This document shows, piece after piece, positions 1 through 8,248 of a stretch of 42,479 nt of DNA. Numbering within the stretch: position 1 is the first letter of the stretch; the number at the start of each line of letters is the position of its first letter. The position numbers and the translations under genes were made by a program. This DNA comes from Streptacidiphilus fuscans. Lineage in GTDB: Bacteria > Actinomycetota > Actinomycetes > Streptomycetales > Streptomycetaceae. Where the stretch lies: the NCBI RefSeq assembly GCF_015690355.1, contig NZ_JADPRT010000001.1:742956-785434 (forward strand), in the 5' to 3' direction. Below the pieces are notes generated by a model. That model made no database searches. It was not told where the DNA came from and was given only the letters and a program-made list of their open reading frames with translations.

Positions 1-144
1 CCGTTGGCGGGGGTGGGGGGGGGGGGGGGGGGGGGGGCGCGGGGGGTCGCCGGGGGGGCCCCCCCCCCCCCCACCGAAGGGGATCAGGGGCTCGTCGACA
101 TCGAGGAAGAGCAACGGCCGAACAGATTCGACTCCTGCCTCCAT
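1..144 (-). CDS. HAD-like hydrolase, N-terminal fragment, broken at the left edge
   Basis: Read leftward from an ATG at 144, the first 24 codons give a short lead followed by LLFLDVDEPLIPFG. This closely resembles HAD-superfamily motif I (hydrophobic stretch, D-x-D, then P-L), in which the first Asp is the nucleophile and the second the acid/base. The residue after the second Asp is Glu where Gly is common. After this the frame runs into the homopolymer tract and loses all protein character, so only the start of the gene is legible. An AGGAG lies 12 bases before the ATG, rather far. It could be a real gene with a sequencing error, or a pseudogene. The substrate cannot be inferred. Confidence 0.5.
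   Translation of the reverse strand, partial: MEAGVESVRPLLFLDVDEPLIPFGGGGGGPPGDPPRPPPPPPPHPRQR
15..72. repeat. Homopolymer G and C tracts at window edge
   Basis: Positions 15-37 are 23 consecutive G; 52-58 are seven G followed by 14 C at 59-72. The tracts lie inside an otherwise sensible reading frame on the minus strand (the HAD-like gene below). Such runs at a contig edge are often sequencing or assembly errors, so the sequence left of about 75 should not be trusted. Confidence 0.85.
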
Positions 145-305
145 GCGCGCACAGTACTCCTGGAGCTGCACAGTGCGTTGCCCATGCGAAACGAGAGCGG
201 AGTCGGAGTCGGGGAGAGCGTCGCTCAGCACAGTCCAGCGGCCCACTCCGCCAGCACGGAGAAATCGTCCGTGCGCAGCCCGAACCGGGGGTCAACCCCG
301 CGGGC

Positions 306-521
306 TCACTCCCGCCATGACCCCCACCATTCCTCCCCTCCACGCTCCTCATGCTCCGCCTGATGGCTGTCGGCCTCGCTCCCACCTGCCGGGCCGCCAC
401 GGAGTCTGCGGTGACGGAGCACGATGTCACGGCTGAGCACGGTGATCATCAGGAGTATCAGCGCCGTCATCGGCAGGACCACCACGAACAGCACGACCAG
501 CTTGAACACCTGCACGCGCAC
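306..521 (-). CDS. Possible small membrane protein, unrecognised
   Basis: A 71-residue frame starting GTG has one convincing hydrophobic segment (about residues 6-28, rich in V, L, M and I) followed by a basic, hydrophilic tail. That layout fits a single-pass small membrane protein with its C-terminus inside. There is no clear ribosome binding site (a GGGG lies directly before the start), and a second GTG two codons later is equally possible. The rest of the interval from 145 to 646 has no other supported gene. I do not recognise a family. The hydrophobic segment is the only positive evidence, so it may be chance. Confidence 0.3.
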   Translation of the reverse strand: MRVQVFKLVVLFVVVLPMTALILLMITVLSRDIVLRHRRLRGGPAGGSEADSHQAEHEERGGEEWWGSWRE

Positions 522-553
522 CCCCGGGTCAACCAGCTAGGCCGAGCAAGGCC

Positions 554-592
554 GGGTGAACAGCATCTTCCACCGCCACCAGCCGTTCACCC
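554..592 (-). terminator. Inverted repeat downstream of the cupin gene
   Basis: GGGTGAAC (554-561) pairs perfectly with GTTCACCC (585-592) across a 23-base loop, 54 bases beyond the cupin stop codon. There is no T-tract, as is common for actinomycete terminators. The long loop makes this a weak call. Confidence 0.35.
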
Positions 593-646
593 CCCCGATC
601 TCCGGAGGCGACATCCTCCATGTCCGGGTGGGCCAGCAGCGAATGC

Positions 647-1090
647 CTACTCGCTGCCGGCGTCTACCTCGGTGTCGTGCTCCACCGGCGCCCACAGGCT
701 CGGCATGTTGACCACGATGCCCTCCTGACTGCTGCGCGCGATCACCACGACGGCCTCCTGCTCGCCGGGGTTCTCTTCGCGGTGTGGCACGTAAGGCGGT
801 ACGAAGATGTAGTCGCCCGGCTCGGTCTCGATCCGCACTTCCTGCTCGCCCTCGGCGAAGACGAACACGGGATTGCCGGACAGGACGAAAATGGCGGTCT
901 CCGTCCTGCCGTGGTGGTGATCACCGGAGCTGGTGCCTGGCGAGACGTGGGTCTGCCCCATCCACACCTTTGTCGAGCCGACGGTTTTGCCGGCGATCGC
1001 CTCGTAGCGCGTCATGCCCGTGGTCTGGCTCGTGTTCCCGCTCAGCTCCGAGCCACGGACGTGTCGCAGTTCGCCGTGCCAGTGATCCAT
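647..1090 (-). CDS. Cupin-fold metal-binding protein
   Basis: This 147-residue protein is a single-domain cupin, a small beta-barrel that usually holds one divalent metal and acts as a dioxygenase, isomerase or sensor. Cupin motif 1 is seen as GDHHHGRTETAIFVLSG (His58-60, Glu64) and motif 2 as PGDYIFVPPYVPHREENPG (His103), so the usual His-His-Glu-His metal set is present. The first 45 residues lack motifs. It stands alone; the next gene to the right is transcribed the other way from 1367. The substrate is unknown. Single-domain cupins of this size include many uncharacterised stress or secondary-metabolism enzymes. Confidence 0.85.
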   Translation of the reverse strand: MDHWHGELRHVRGSELSGNTSQTTGMTRYEAIAGKTVGSTKVWMGQTHVSPGTSSGDHHHGRTETAIFVLSGNPVFVFAEGEQEVRIETEPGDYIFVPPYVPHREENPGEQEAVVVIARSSQEGIVVNMPSLWAPVEHDTEVDAGSE

Positions 1091-1366
1091 GGGGTTCTCT
1101 CATCTGCCGTATGAATGCTGACTGCCGCGTTCGCGCTGGCGCGGGCGCGGGCGTGTCCGTTTGAACAGGCCCGCGGCTCGGCTCCGGGGAGGTCGGCGAT
1201 CGTCACTTCCACCGCGATGGGCGCGGAGCCAGCCCATGCCCTCAGCCTAGCTGTGTCGGGCGGCGACGCGGTCACTCCCCGAGGACGAGTTGAAGCCTCA
1301 CGCCCCCTGTCCCGCCCTGCAACTGACAGCATGGCAGTACACGAACCGATGTTCTTGGAGGTGCTC

Positions 1367-2362
1367 ATGCGAGCCGTGCGGGTGGACAGCTTCGGTGGCC
1401 CCGAGGTGCTGAGGGTTGTCGACGTGCCCGACCCTGTGCCAGGCCCGGGCCAGGTGGTCGTCCAGATCGAAGCGGCAGGCGTGAACCGCGCCGACGCGCT
1501 CACGCGAGCCGGTCACTACCACCGGGGTGGCAAGCCGCCCCTGGTCCTCGGCCTCGAGGGGGCCGGCGTGGTCGTCGCCCTCGGGGAGGGCGTGGAGGAC
1601 TTCCGCATCGGGCAGAAGGTGCTGGCGACCGGTGCCGCGAACGCTCCGGGCTTCTACGCCGAAAAGGCCGCCGTGGCCGTCGAGCGCACGGTCGCGCTGC
1701 CTGACGACCTCGACCTCGTGCAGGCCGCTGCGCTTCCCATCGCCTGGCTGAGCGCGTGGTACTGCCTGCATCATCTGGGCCGCATCGAGTCGGGGCACAC
1801 GGTGTTGGTCCATGCCGCTGCCAGCGGTGTCGGCAGTGCCGCGGTTCAGATCGCCAAGGACGCGGGAGCGCGGGTGATCGCCGCCGCAGGCTCGCCCGCC
1901 AAGACGGAGTGGGTGGCGAAGCTGGGCGCGGACGAGGTTCTGGACTCCCGTGCGCTGACTCAGGAACAGCTGCTGGCAAGGGTGATGGACCTGACCGACG
2001 GCCAGGGAGCGGACGTGGTCCTGGACACCGTAGGCGGTGAGGTCTTCGCGCTCAGCCTCAAGGCGGCCGCGTTCGGTGGCCGGGTCGTGGCCCTGGCCAA
2101 CGTCGCACTGCAGCCCAGCACGATCGACACGCGCGATTTCTACCCGAAGAACGTCAGCATCCACGGTTACCAGAGCACCAGCCTCATGGAGCACGGATAC
2201 GACCCGCGTGGCGACCTTGAGCAGCTGGTCGCGAGGGCAGCCCAGGGGGCGTTCGAGGTCCCGGTGGACAGCGTCTTCTCCCTGGAGGACGCGCCCGCCG
2301 CGCACCAGCGGCTGGAGGCTCGCGCCAACTGCGGAAAGATCATGATCAGCACCACGCTGTGA
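1367..2362 (+). CDS. Quinone oxidoreductase-type MDR (zinc-independent)
   Basis: This 331-residue protein has the medium-chain dehydrogenase/reductase layout: a GroES-like N-terminal half with PDPVPGPGQV near residues 21-30 and a Rossmann fold with the NADPH-binding stretch AAASGVGSAAVQIAK at about 150-164. The Cys/His ligands of the zinc enzymes are absent, so it belongs with NADPH:quinone reductases and related enone reductases. The start was set at ATG 1367 because GGAGGT lies four bases upstream and the conserved MRAVRVDSFGGPEVL begins there; upstream in-frame codons do not look coding. A second, closely similar MDR lies at 5867. It probably reduces quinones or alpha,beta-unsaturated carbonyls; the substrate is unknown. 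Confidence 0.9.
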   Translation: MRAVRVDSFGGPEVLRVVDVPDPVPGPGQVVVQIEAAGVNRADALTRAGHYHRGGKPPLVLGLEGAGVVVALGEGVEDFRIGQKVLATGAANAPGFYAEKAAVAVERTVALPDDLDLVQAAALPIAWLSAWYCLHHLGRIESGHTVLVHAAASGVGSAAVQIAKDAGARVIAAAGSPAKTEWVAKLGADEVLDSRALTQEQLLARVMDLTDGQGADVVLDTVGGEVFALSLKAAAFGGRVVALANVALQPSTIDTRDFYPKNVSIHGYQSTSLMEHGYDPRGDLEQLVARAAQGAFEVPVDSVFSLEDAPAAHQRLEARANCGKIMISTTL

Positions 2363-2468
2363 AGCCGATCTCCAGCCTTGGCACCGTCCGCCGGACCGCT
2401 CGCGTGCAGGCGAGAAGGGGAGAGGGGCTGACGCTCCGTCGGACTTGACGGGCCACCAGATTCCGGGC

Positions 2469-2495
2469 CGGTACCACGGCGCGGCCGTGGTACCG
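2469..2495. terminator. Perfect 12-bp hairpin downstream of the MDR gene
   Basis: CGGTACCACGGC (2469-2480) pairs perfectly with GCCGTGGTACCG (2484-2495) around a 3-base loop. It lies about 105 bases after the MDR stop and 44 bases before the small frame at 2539. It is either a terminator without a T-tract or a dyad operator. The interval 2363-2827 holds this hairpin, one doubtful small frame, a short tandem repeat and a second hairpin. Confidence 0.55.
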
Positions 2496-2538
2496 CAGCG
2501 TCTACCCGCAGCGGTGAGCCTTCCGTCAGAATGAGCCT

Positions 2539-2724
2539 GTGGAATTCGAGGGTTCTCGTCCAGTCGCTCCGCAGCTCCTCCTCGCGGACCGCATCGGGTG
2601 GTTCGCGCTGGAGCATCCCGTGTTCATTCCCGCGGGTTGTCGCTTCTGGAGCGAGTCAGACGCGTTGGTAGTCGAGGAGCCCACAGGCGGGCAACACAGG
2701 TATCCGGGCAGTCGGATCCGCTGA
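2539..2724 (+). CDS. Possible 61-residue hypothetical protein
   Basis: A GTG-started frame of 61 codons has a balanced composition, with a hydrophobic/aromatic middle and acidic residues, unlike the Arg/Pro-rich shadow frames around it. No Shine-Dalgarno sequence precedes it, although a 12-bp palindrome ends 44 bases upstream. I recognise no family. It could be the remnant of a longer gene or a non-coding frame. Confidence 0.25.
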   Translation: MEFEGSRPVAPQLLLADRIGWFALEHPVFIPAGCRFWSESDALVVEEPTGGQHRYPGSRIR

Positions 2725-2748
2725 CCTCGCCTCACGCGTGCCACTGCA

Positions 2749-2780
2749 CCGGCCGCCGTCTGCTCCGGCCGCCGTCTGCT
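2749..2780. repeat. Two tandem copies of a 16-base unit
   Basis: CCGGCCGCCGTCTGCT occurs twice head to tail (2749-2764 and 2765-2780), followed by CCGGCC, the start of a third copy. It lies in intergenic DNA and probably arose by slippage. Confidence 0.8.
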
Positions 2781-2801
2781 CCGGCCAGGTCACCTCAACG
2801 T

Positions 2802-2826
2802 CGCCCAACGGGCACGCTGTTGGGCG
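2802..2826 (-). terminator. Hairpin immediately after the 2828-3484 gene
   Basis: CGCCCAAC (2802-2809) pairs perfectly with GTTGGGCG (2819-2826) across a 9-base loop, starting one base beyond the stop codon of the leftward gene. The position fits a terminator for that gene, although no T-run follows. Confidence 0.55.
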
Positions 2827-2827
2827 T

Positions 2828-3484
2828 TCAGCTCTCAGGCTCCGGGGCTGGGCGACCGACGAGGTAGATGCGGTTGCGGAGTTCGGTTTCTGCCCAGTCC
2901 AGGTCCGTCCAGAGATCCAGCCAGATCTGGTCCTTCCTGTCGGCTGGCTCGTCGAGTCGGACCGCGACCCAGCTGAAAGTGCCGGTGAGGACTTCTCGCT
3001 TTGATGCGGTGACGGACAGGGCGAAGGACAGAGTCAGTCCGGCCCTGGTGACGATGATCTGGTCGTCGTGGCCGGGGTCACGGCGGGCGCCCGTGAGGTA
3101 GCGGGGTGTGTCGAGGATCTTGACCCAGTCCAACACTGCTTTTGGATCTTGGCCGGTCAGGCAGTTCGTGATGGAGTCACGCAGCGCCTGAACGGGATCA
3201 TCACCGATCCAGGCGAGCCAGTGGTCGGACTCGGTGAGCTTGGCGAAGTCGTCCTTGGGAGGACCGTAGTCCGGGTTCTCCATGAACTCGCCGGTCAGCT
3301 TGCCGTCCGGACCGACGATCCAGACTCCTTGGACAGCCTCGCCGGGTATGAAGCCGTTGGGGTCGCCGATGTAGTCGGGGTCGATCTCCGCGACAGATCC
3401 GCCGGGATTCGCCGCCGCCTCGGCAACCAGCTCGGGCGGTGGCGACTGCAGGATGCGCTGTCGCCGCGCCGAGATGTCGCCCAT
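2828..3484 (-). CDS. Hypothetical protein, unrecognised family
   Basis: This 218-residue soluble protein has no signal peptide or membrane segment. The N-terminal 90 residues are rich in Asp, Pro and Gly (DPDYIGDPNGFIPGEAVQGV at about 35-54); the C-terminal half alternates hydrophobic and charged residues and looks like a mixed alpha/beta fold ending in an Asp/Trp-rich stretch. The start is well placed: AAGGGG lies eight bases before the ATG. It is a single-gene unit bounded by hairpins at 2802 and 3629. I cannot assign a family or function. Codon use matches its neighbours, so it looks like a resident gene. Confidence 0.75.
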   Translation of the reverse strand: MGDISARRQRILQSPPPELVAEAAANPGGSVAEIDPDYIGDPNGFIPGEAVQGVWIVGPDGKLTGEFMENPDYGPPKDDFAKLTESDHWLAWIGDDPVQALRDSITNCLTGQDPKAVLDWVKILDTPRYLTGARRDPGHDDQIIVTRAGLTLSFALSVTASKREVLTGTFSWVAVRLDEPADRKDQIWLDLWTDLDWAETELRNRIYLVGRPAPEPES

Positions 3485-3628
3485 GGTTCAGCCCCTTGCT
3501 CCGTAGGTGGCAGCTTCCCCGACGAGCCGTGGGAAGGCTGCTCTTGATCCGGCATGTTCGCATGCGCGGTGATGAGGTGTGCTGATCGGGGTCCGCCAGC
3601 CCGTCGAGCCACGGTCGGTTCCTGGCAA

Positions 3629-3663
3629 CGCAAGGTCCTCACCTGAAGAGTGAGGACCTTGCG
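3629..3663 (-). terminator. Perfect 14-bp hairpin terminator
   Basis: CGCAAGGTCCTCAC (3629-3642) pairs base for base with GTGAGGACCTTGCG (3650-3663) around a 7-base loop. It lies 85 bases beyond the stop of the leftward secreted-protein gene and upstream of the next leftward gene, so it most likely ends the former transcript. Confidence 0.7.
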
Positions 3664-3747
3664 AACTCAGCCCGAAGAGGCACTGGGCTCCGCCGTGATG
3701 CGGGTTGGTGCGGGTTGCTGCCCCGGACGCGGTCGGGTGTCGCGGTC

Positions 3748-5565
3748 CTACAGCTTCACGCACACGGTGCTGCTGGTGGAGGGGAGGAACGGCTCACCGG
3801 TCCCGGTGAAGGTGGTGACCGCGCGGTAGCAGCCCGGGCTCCACACGCGGGTGTGGAACGCGATCGGCTGCTTCTCGACGAGGTTCACGTTCTGGTAGGC
3901 GACGCTGCGCCAGGCGGACGAGCCGGGCGGCGCCCATTCCAGGCGTACCGCGTACAGGTCGGGGCCGAGGGCGAGCCAACGGCCTTCGTAGTTCCACCAG
4001 ACGCGGGCGTCCACGGTGAGCCAGGCGCCCCGGCTCACCTGCCGGGCGGAGGCGGAGATCGTGGTCCCGCTCGCGTAGTCGGTGCTGAGGGGGACCGTGC
4101 TGACCGTGGTCTGGCCGGAGTCCGTGACGACCGTCAGGTGCAGCGCCTGCGCGATGGCGGTGTTCTTGGGTGTCGTCCAGGTGAGGTTCGGTGCCTGCGG
4201 GTAGCTGCCGGAGGCGATGGTCTTTCCGGCGTACGTGTAGGTCCAGGACTGGACCCGGCTGAATCCGTCCGGGGACGTGATCGTGGGGGATACGTGCACG
4301 GTGGAGCCGACGACGGCGGTGACCGCGCCGTGAGGCCAGGTGACCGCTAGCGGGCGAGCGCCCACGGAGACCGGTTCGGTGAGGCTTTCGGCGACGCCGT
4401 CCGAGTCGGTGACGTGGAACGTGAGGACGTGACGGCCGACCGGGAGCGGCTGGGGGGCCGCAGCACCGGCCGGCACTACCTGCAGGACGCAGGCGCCGTT
4501 GGTGTTCTGCCCGAGTTGACCGGCCGTGACGGCCCCGGCGTACCAGGGTGTCCCGTCCACCTGGACCTGCACCTGCTGCGCGTTGGCGTAGCCGTCGGCG
4601 AGGTCGCACTGGGGATAGTCCACGGTCGCACGCGCGTTGGCCCACTGCGGGTAGGTGTAGTCCACGCGCAACTGACGAGGGTCGGTGCTCAGCGCCATCG
4701 TGCCGTCGGGGGTGAGCGTGAAGCCGTGCTCGACCTCGACGTGCTCCTCGGCGTCGAAGGCCCAACCGCTGACGGTTCCGTTGCTGTCGACGGCGACCAG
4801 CATGGCCGGGTAGTAGCCCGCGGGGATCTGGCCGGCGTCGAGCTCTCCAACCCAGGAGGTCGGATCGGTCGCCGACTGCGTCAGCTGCAGCACCGTGCCG
4901 TTGCCGAGACTGGGGATCTCAAGCATCACCTGCGCGATGCTCGTGCCTGCGGGAGCGTCCGCGGCCGTGCTCGCCTTCGCGTGCACGAGCACCTGGTCGT
5001 TGCCGCTGACGATGGTCCAGCCGGACGTGCGGGCGGGGTCGGTGGCCACCGCCGGCCGGTGGTTGTCGACCTGGACGCTGACGTCCTGCCAGCTCAGCGC
5101 CCTGTTCTGGGCGTCGAGCGCGACGACGGAGAGGTCCTGCTGGCCGTCCTGGAGCTCCGGCAGCCCGGGTGCCCCGGCGGTGCCGGGTCCGGCGGCGTTG
5201 GTGTCGAGGTTCCACTGCACGACGCAGCCGCTTGCGCAGCCCGATGCGGGGACCGGCACGTCCTGCGTGATGCCGCCGTGGCCCGAGATGTCGAATTCGA
5301 GCTCGGTGACCGGATCGGTCGTGGAGGACGCTGTCACGGTTGCGGTGACCTGGACCGCGCCCGAGAGCGTCTCGCCTTCCGTGACACCGGCGATCGAGAC
5401 CGTGGGAGTCGCCGTCGTGGCAGATGCGGCGGTGGCAGCGGGCCCACCTATCAAGGCGAGGGATCCGCCGATGGCGGCAAGCAGCAGGCCGTTGCGTCTG
5501 TGCCGGAGTCTCGCTCCATGCACCGGCAGCCTGCGGGCCGGTGCTGCGTAGTGTTCACGTTGCAT
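3748..5565 (-). CDS. Large secreted protein with Ig-like beta domains
   Basis: This 605-residue protein begins with an Arg-rich N-region, a hydrophobic core (about residues 28-45, GLLLAAIGGSLALIGG) and an Ala/Thr-rich cleavage region, which is a Sec-type signal peptide. The mature part is Thr/Val/Gly-rich with repeated beta-strand patterns such as TPTVSIAGVTEGETLSGAVQ (about 52-71), typical of bacterial Ig-like or fibronectin-like modules, and several paired Cys suited to extracellular disulphides (CASGC near 108). No catalytic domain was recognised. The ATG at 5565 lacks a good ribosome binding site; a GTG at 5523 inside the signal peptide region is an alternative start. It may be an adhesin or a surface-binding protein. 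Confidence 0.8.
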   Translation of the reverse strand: MQREHYAAPARRLPVHGARLRHRRNGLLLAAIGGSLALIGGPAATAASATTATPTVSIAGVTEGETLSGAVQVTATVTASSTTDPVTELEFDISGHGGITQDVPVPASGCASGCVVQWNLDTNAAGPGTAGAPGLPELQDGQQDLSVVALDAQNRALSWQDVSVQVDNHRPAVATDPARTSGWTIVSGNDQVLVHAKASTAADAPAGTSIAQVMLEIPSLGNGTVLQLTQSATDPTSWVGELDAGQIPAGYYPAMLVAVDSNGTVSGWAFDAEEHVEVEHGFTLTPDGTMALSTDPRQLRVDYTYPQWANARATVDYPQCDLADGYANAQQVQVQVDGTPWYAGAVTAGQLGQNTNGACVLQVVPAGAAAPQPLPVGRHVLTFHVTDSDGVAESLTEPVSVGARPLAVTWPHGAVTAVVGSTVHVSPTITSPDGFSRVQSWTYTYAGKTIASGSYPQAPNLTWTTPKNTAIAQALHLTVVTDSGQTTVSTVPLSTDYASGTTISASARQVSRGAWLTVDARVWWNYEGRWLALGPDLYAVRLEWAPPGSSAWRSVAYQNVNLVEKQPIAFHTRVWSPGCYRAVTTFTGTGEPFLPSTSSTVCVKL

Positions 5566-5866
5566 GCGAAGGGAATATCACGGCGCTGATCGGACCTGGA
5601 GACCGGCCCGTGTCTTGCCGTCAGGTACTTCGTGCACACCGGAGTCCACCATGGACGCTGACCGGATCCAAAGCGACCCGTCCCCCGTGTTCCTGTGGCT
5701 TTCGACCTGGCCCGCGCCGCCGGACCTGCCCCCAGTTATCAGCGCGCCCTGCCGGGGTGTCCGAGCGTGGGGCGCGGGGGCCGGGGACGTACGGTGTTCG
5801 AAGGAACGGCGCCCACGGTGTGGCGCACAGCGGGCGCGACAGCGCAGGGCAGGATCGGAGCCGTGG
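5566..5866. other. Intergenic region between divergent genes
   Basis: About 300 bases separate the leftward secreted-protein gene from the rightward MDR gene. Open frames here continue from or into neighbouring genes without protein-like composition. It must hold two divergent promoters, but I see no clear -10/-35 pair, repeat or RNA. Confidence 0.5.
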
Positions 5867-6769
5867 ATGAAGGCCGCACGCTTCAGTCGGTTCGGGGGCC
5901 CGGAGGTCCTTGAGATCGTGGATCTGCCTGACCCGCATCCGGGGCCCGGCCAGGTCCGGATCGTGGTACGTGCGGCCGGCGTCAACGCGAGCGACTGGAA
6001 GAAGCGCAAGGGCCTGATGGATGCGGGGCTTCCGCAGACGCTGGGCTACGAGGCGGCGGGTGTCGTCGACGAGGTGGGTGAGGGCGTCTCGGACGTGGCG
6101 GTCGGCGATCGCGTGTTCGGCTTCTGTCCTGACGGAGCGGCACAGGCCGAGCTGGCCGTGCTGGCGTTCTATGCGCCGATCCCGCCGTCGCTCGACTTCG
6201 CCCAGGCCGCCGCGCTGCCTGCCGCCGTGGAGACGGCCATGCGCGCGATCGACCAGCTCGGCGTGAAGAAAGGCAGCACAATGCTCGTCAGCGGCGCGTC
6301 CGGGAGCGTGGGCAGCGCCGCGGTTCAGTTCGCGGTGGCGCGGGGCGCCCGCGTCATCGGCACCGCCAGCCCGTCGAACCACGCCTACCTGAGTTCCCTG
6401 GGAGCCGAGCCCGTCGCCTACGGCGAGGGCCTGGTCGAGCGAGTCCAGGCGCTCGTGCCGGGCGGTGTCGATCTGGCGCTCGATGTGGCCGGGAGTGGCG
6501 TGCTGCCCGAACTGATCGGGCTGACCGGCGGTCCCGAGCACGTCCTGACGATCGCCGACTTCGCCGGCGCGCAGAAGCACGGGGTGAGGTTCAGCCGCGG
6601 GGACGACGGACGCGCGGTCCATGCGTTCGGCGAGATCGGCGAGTTGATCGAGGCCGGGCGCTTCGCGCTCCCGGTCGCGCACACCTTCCCGCTCGCCGAG
6701 ATCGCCGAGGCACACCGCGTCAGCGAGGACGGCCACGTGCGGGGGAAGCTCGTTCTGCTGGTCGGCTGA
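5867..6769 (+). CDS. NADPH-dependent MDR oxidoreductase (quinone reductase-like)
   Basis: This 300-residue zinc-independent MDR has the same N-terminal pattern as the 1367 gene (FGGPEVLEIVDLPDPHPGPG) and the NADPH motif SGASGSVGSAAVQFA at about 142-156. Length and motifs suit the small enoyl/quinone reductase branch. ATG 5867 was chosen because GGAG ends six bases before it and the conserved MKAARFSRFGG starts there. The hairpin at 6780 ends the unit, so it is probably monocistronic. The two MDR genes flank two genes of unknown function. Similarity is strongest over the first 30 residues and the Rossmann motif; the substrates may differ. Confidence 0.88.
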   Translation: MKAARFSRFGGPEVLEIVDLPDPHPGPGQVRIVVRAAGVNASDWKKRKGLMDAGLPQTLGYEAAGVVDEVGEGVSDVAVGDRVFGFCPDGAAQAELAVLAFYAPIPPSLDFAQAAALPAAVETAMRAIDQLGVKKGSTMLVSGASGSVGSAAVQFAVARGARVIGTASPSNHAYLSSLGAEPVAYGEGLVERVQALVPGGVDLALDVAGSGVLPELIGLTGGPEHVLTIADFAGAQKHGVRFSRGDDGRAVHAFGEIGELIEAGRFALPVAHTFPLAEIAEAHRVSEDGHVRGKLVLLVG

Positions 6770-6779
6770 CGCGGCTGCG

Positions 6780-6819
6780 GCTGCCGGCGGTGGTACGGCT
6801 CTGCTCCGCTACCGGCAGC
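6780..6819 (+). terminator. Hairpin after the MDR gene
   Basis: GCTGCCGG (6780-6787) pairs perfectly with CCGGCAGC (6812-6819), and the stem can extend inward with mismatches (GGTGG against CCGCTA). It starts 11 bases after the stop codon. There is no T-tract. The remaining DNA up to 7067 shows no gene. Confidence 0.55.
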
Positions 6820-7067
6820 TCTGCAGGCCGCGAACGAGACCGAGCTGATGCTCCGTCAGACTGCCACGCGCGCAGCCGGATCTGTCGGACCTGTCCGGAT
6901 CCTCGGAGCGGGTGACCACTGTCTCTTACCCACCTGTAACCATGAAGTGCTGAGGTCGTGAGGCTCCTGTGACTACTGTTCAGTGCACGGAGCAGGTCGC
7001 CAGGGGAACCAAGGCGCCGCTCCCACTTAACTTTTGCGGCACAGTCCGCATGATTCGAGGGGAACCT

Positions 7068-8057
7068 TTGCCCGTGCGCTCTCGCACCCTTGCCACCGCC
7101 GCCACGGCGGCCCTTCTCACCGCCGGTATAGCGGTGGCGCTTCCCGCTGCCGCCAACGCGGCCGCCCCCGTCGGGCCCACGCTGCCGATCGCCCTGACCG
7201 TCTCCGCAGACGCCCCGGGCAAGGCGCTGCAGCCGGGCGGTCCGACCGAGACGGTGACCATCAAGGCCGCCAACACGACGGCCAAGGCCGCGGACATCAA
7301 CCTCGAGGACGTCAGCGTCTGGAGCGGCCCGCTGGCGCCGAAGCCCGGCAGCCTGTCCCTCAAGGTGACGTCCGAGGGCGCGACGCCCGCCACCGGCTAC
7401 TCGCTCTCCCAGGGAAGTTTCGGCTTCGGCCTCGACGCGACCGTCTTCCCGAAGGGGCACCCGGACGGGGCCTTCACCATCCCGGCGCGCACCACCTTCG
7501 AGTGGCAGGTCTCCGTCGGCGTCAACAAGAACTGGCCCGCCAACGACGGCAAGGTCAACCTCTGGGTCACCTTCGAGGAGCAGGGCAAGACCCTGCACGG
7601 CCACGGCAACTACGGGACCCAGCTCAGCGTCGGCCAGGGCACGACCGGCGGCCCGGTCCTCCTCTCGCTGTCCGGTGGCACCAAGGTGGCCCCGGGCCGC
7701 CCGGCCTGGGAGAAGGTCACCGTGACCAACCACAGCGGCGCGAAGATCGCGGAGCCGCTGCGCGTCATGCCCTACGCGTTCGCCGCCGGGCCCGTCAACC
7801 AGGTGAACCTCGGGCTCTTCGAGTGGGTCGGCGCCCACGGCAACGTCAAGGCGCACTGGCAGGACGTCACCCACTCCGGCGTCGTGGTCGCCGCCGGAGT
7901 GGCGAACAACGCCTCCGCCTCCACCTGGCTCGAGCTCCGCGTGGTCTCCTACAAGGCGACGGCGGCTTCGGAGGCCGGGGCACTCGTCGTCTCCAGCCCC
8001 GACCTCCTGCCCACCACGGAGGACCAGGCACGCGAGAGCCTGACCGTCCTGCGCTGA
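7068..8057 (+). CDS. Secreted protein with two beta-rich domains, unknown function
   Basis: This protein of about 329 residues carries a clear signal peptide: basic start (RSR), hydrophobic core (LATAATAALLTAGIAVAL) and an ANA-like cleavage site near residues 28-31. The mature part falls into two similar beta-rich halves, each opening with TVTIKAANTT or KVTVTNHSG-type strands, as in bacterial Ig-like or DUF11-type modules. No enzyme motif is visible. Start choice is uncertain: AGGGGA at 7058-7063 sits four bases before a TTG (7068) and ten before a GTG (7074); the ATG at 7050 is before the binding site. A strong terminator follows at 8121, so it is monocistronic. Confidence 0.8.
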   Translation: MPVRSRTLATAATAALLTAGIAVALPAAANAAAPVGPTLPIALTVSADAPGKALQPGGPTETVTIKAANTTAKAADINLEDVSVWSGPLAPKPGSLSLKVTSEGATPATGYSLSQGSFGFGLDATVFPKGHPDGAFTIPARTTFEWQVSVGVNKNWPANDGKVNLWVTFEEQGKTLHGHGNYGTQLSVGQGTTGGPVLLSLSGGTKVAPGRPAWEKVTVTNHSGAKIAEPLRVMPYAFAAGPVNQVNLGLFEWVGAHGNVKAHWQDVTHSGVVVAAGVANNASASTWLELRVVSYKATAASEAGALVVSSPDLLPTTEDQARESLTVLR

Positions 8058-8120
8058 CGTCGACCACGCCGTAGCCCGAACGGACGAGCAGCCTGGCCCT
8101 CAGGGTCCGGGCTTCTCGCC

Positions 8121-8164
8121 GAGCCGCCGCCGGGAGAGCAGTGCCTTGGCGGCGGCTCAGTTTT
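8121..8164 (+). terminator. Intrinsic terminator (11-bp stem plus T-run)
   Basis: GAGCCGCCGCC (8121-8131) pairs perfectly with GGCGGCGGCTC (8148-8158) across a 16-base loop, followed by AG and TTTT (8161-8164). It is the most classical rho-independent terminator in the window and ends the secreted-protein gene. Confidence 0.8.
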
Positions 8165-8248
8165 GCGGCCTTGACGACATCATCACGGAACTCCGCCAAG
8201 ATCCTCCGTTGACTCGAGTGCGTTCGACAGAGAAGGAGTGACAGCCGA

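Noticed and set aside
4..363. Plus-strand open frame at the left edge
   Set aside because: Its start is made of the poly-G tract (poly-Gly) and the opposite strand carries the HAD motif.
6940..7067. Riboswitch such as the c-di-AMP (ydaO-type) element before the secreted protein gene
   Set aside because: The conserved ydaO blocks are not present; no stable conserved architecture was seen.
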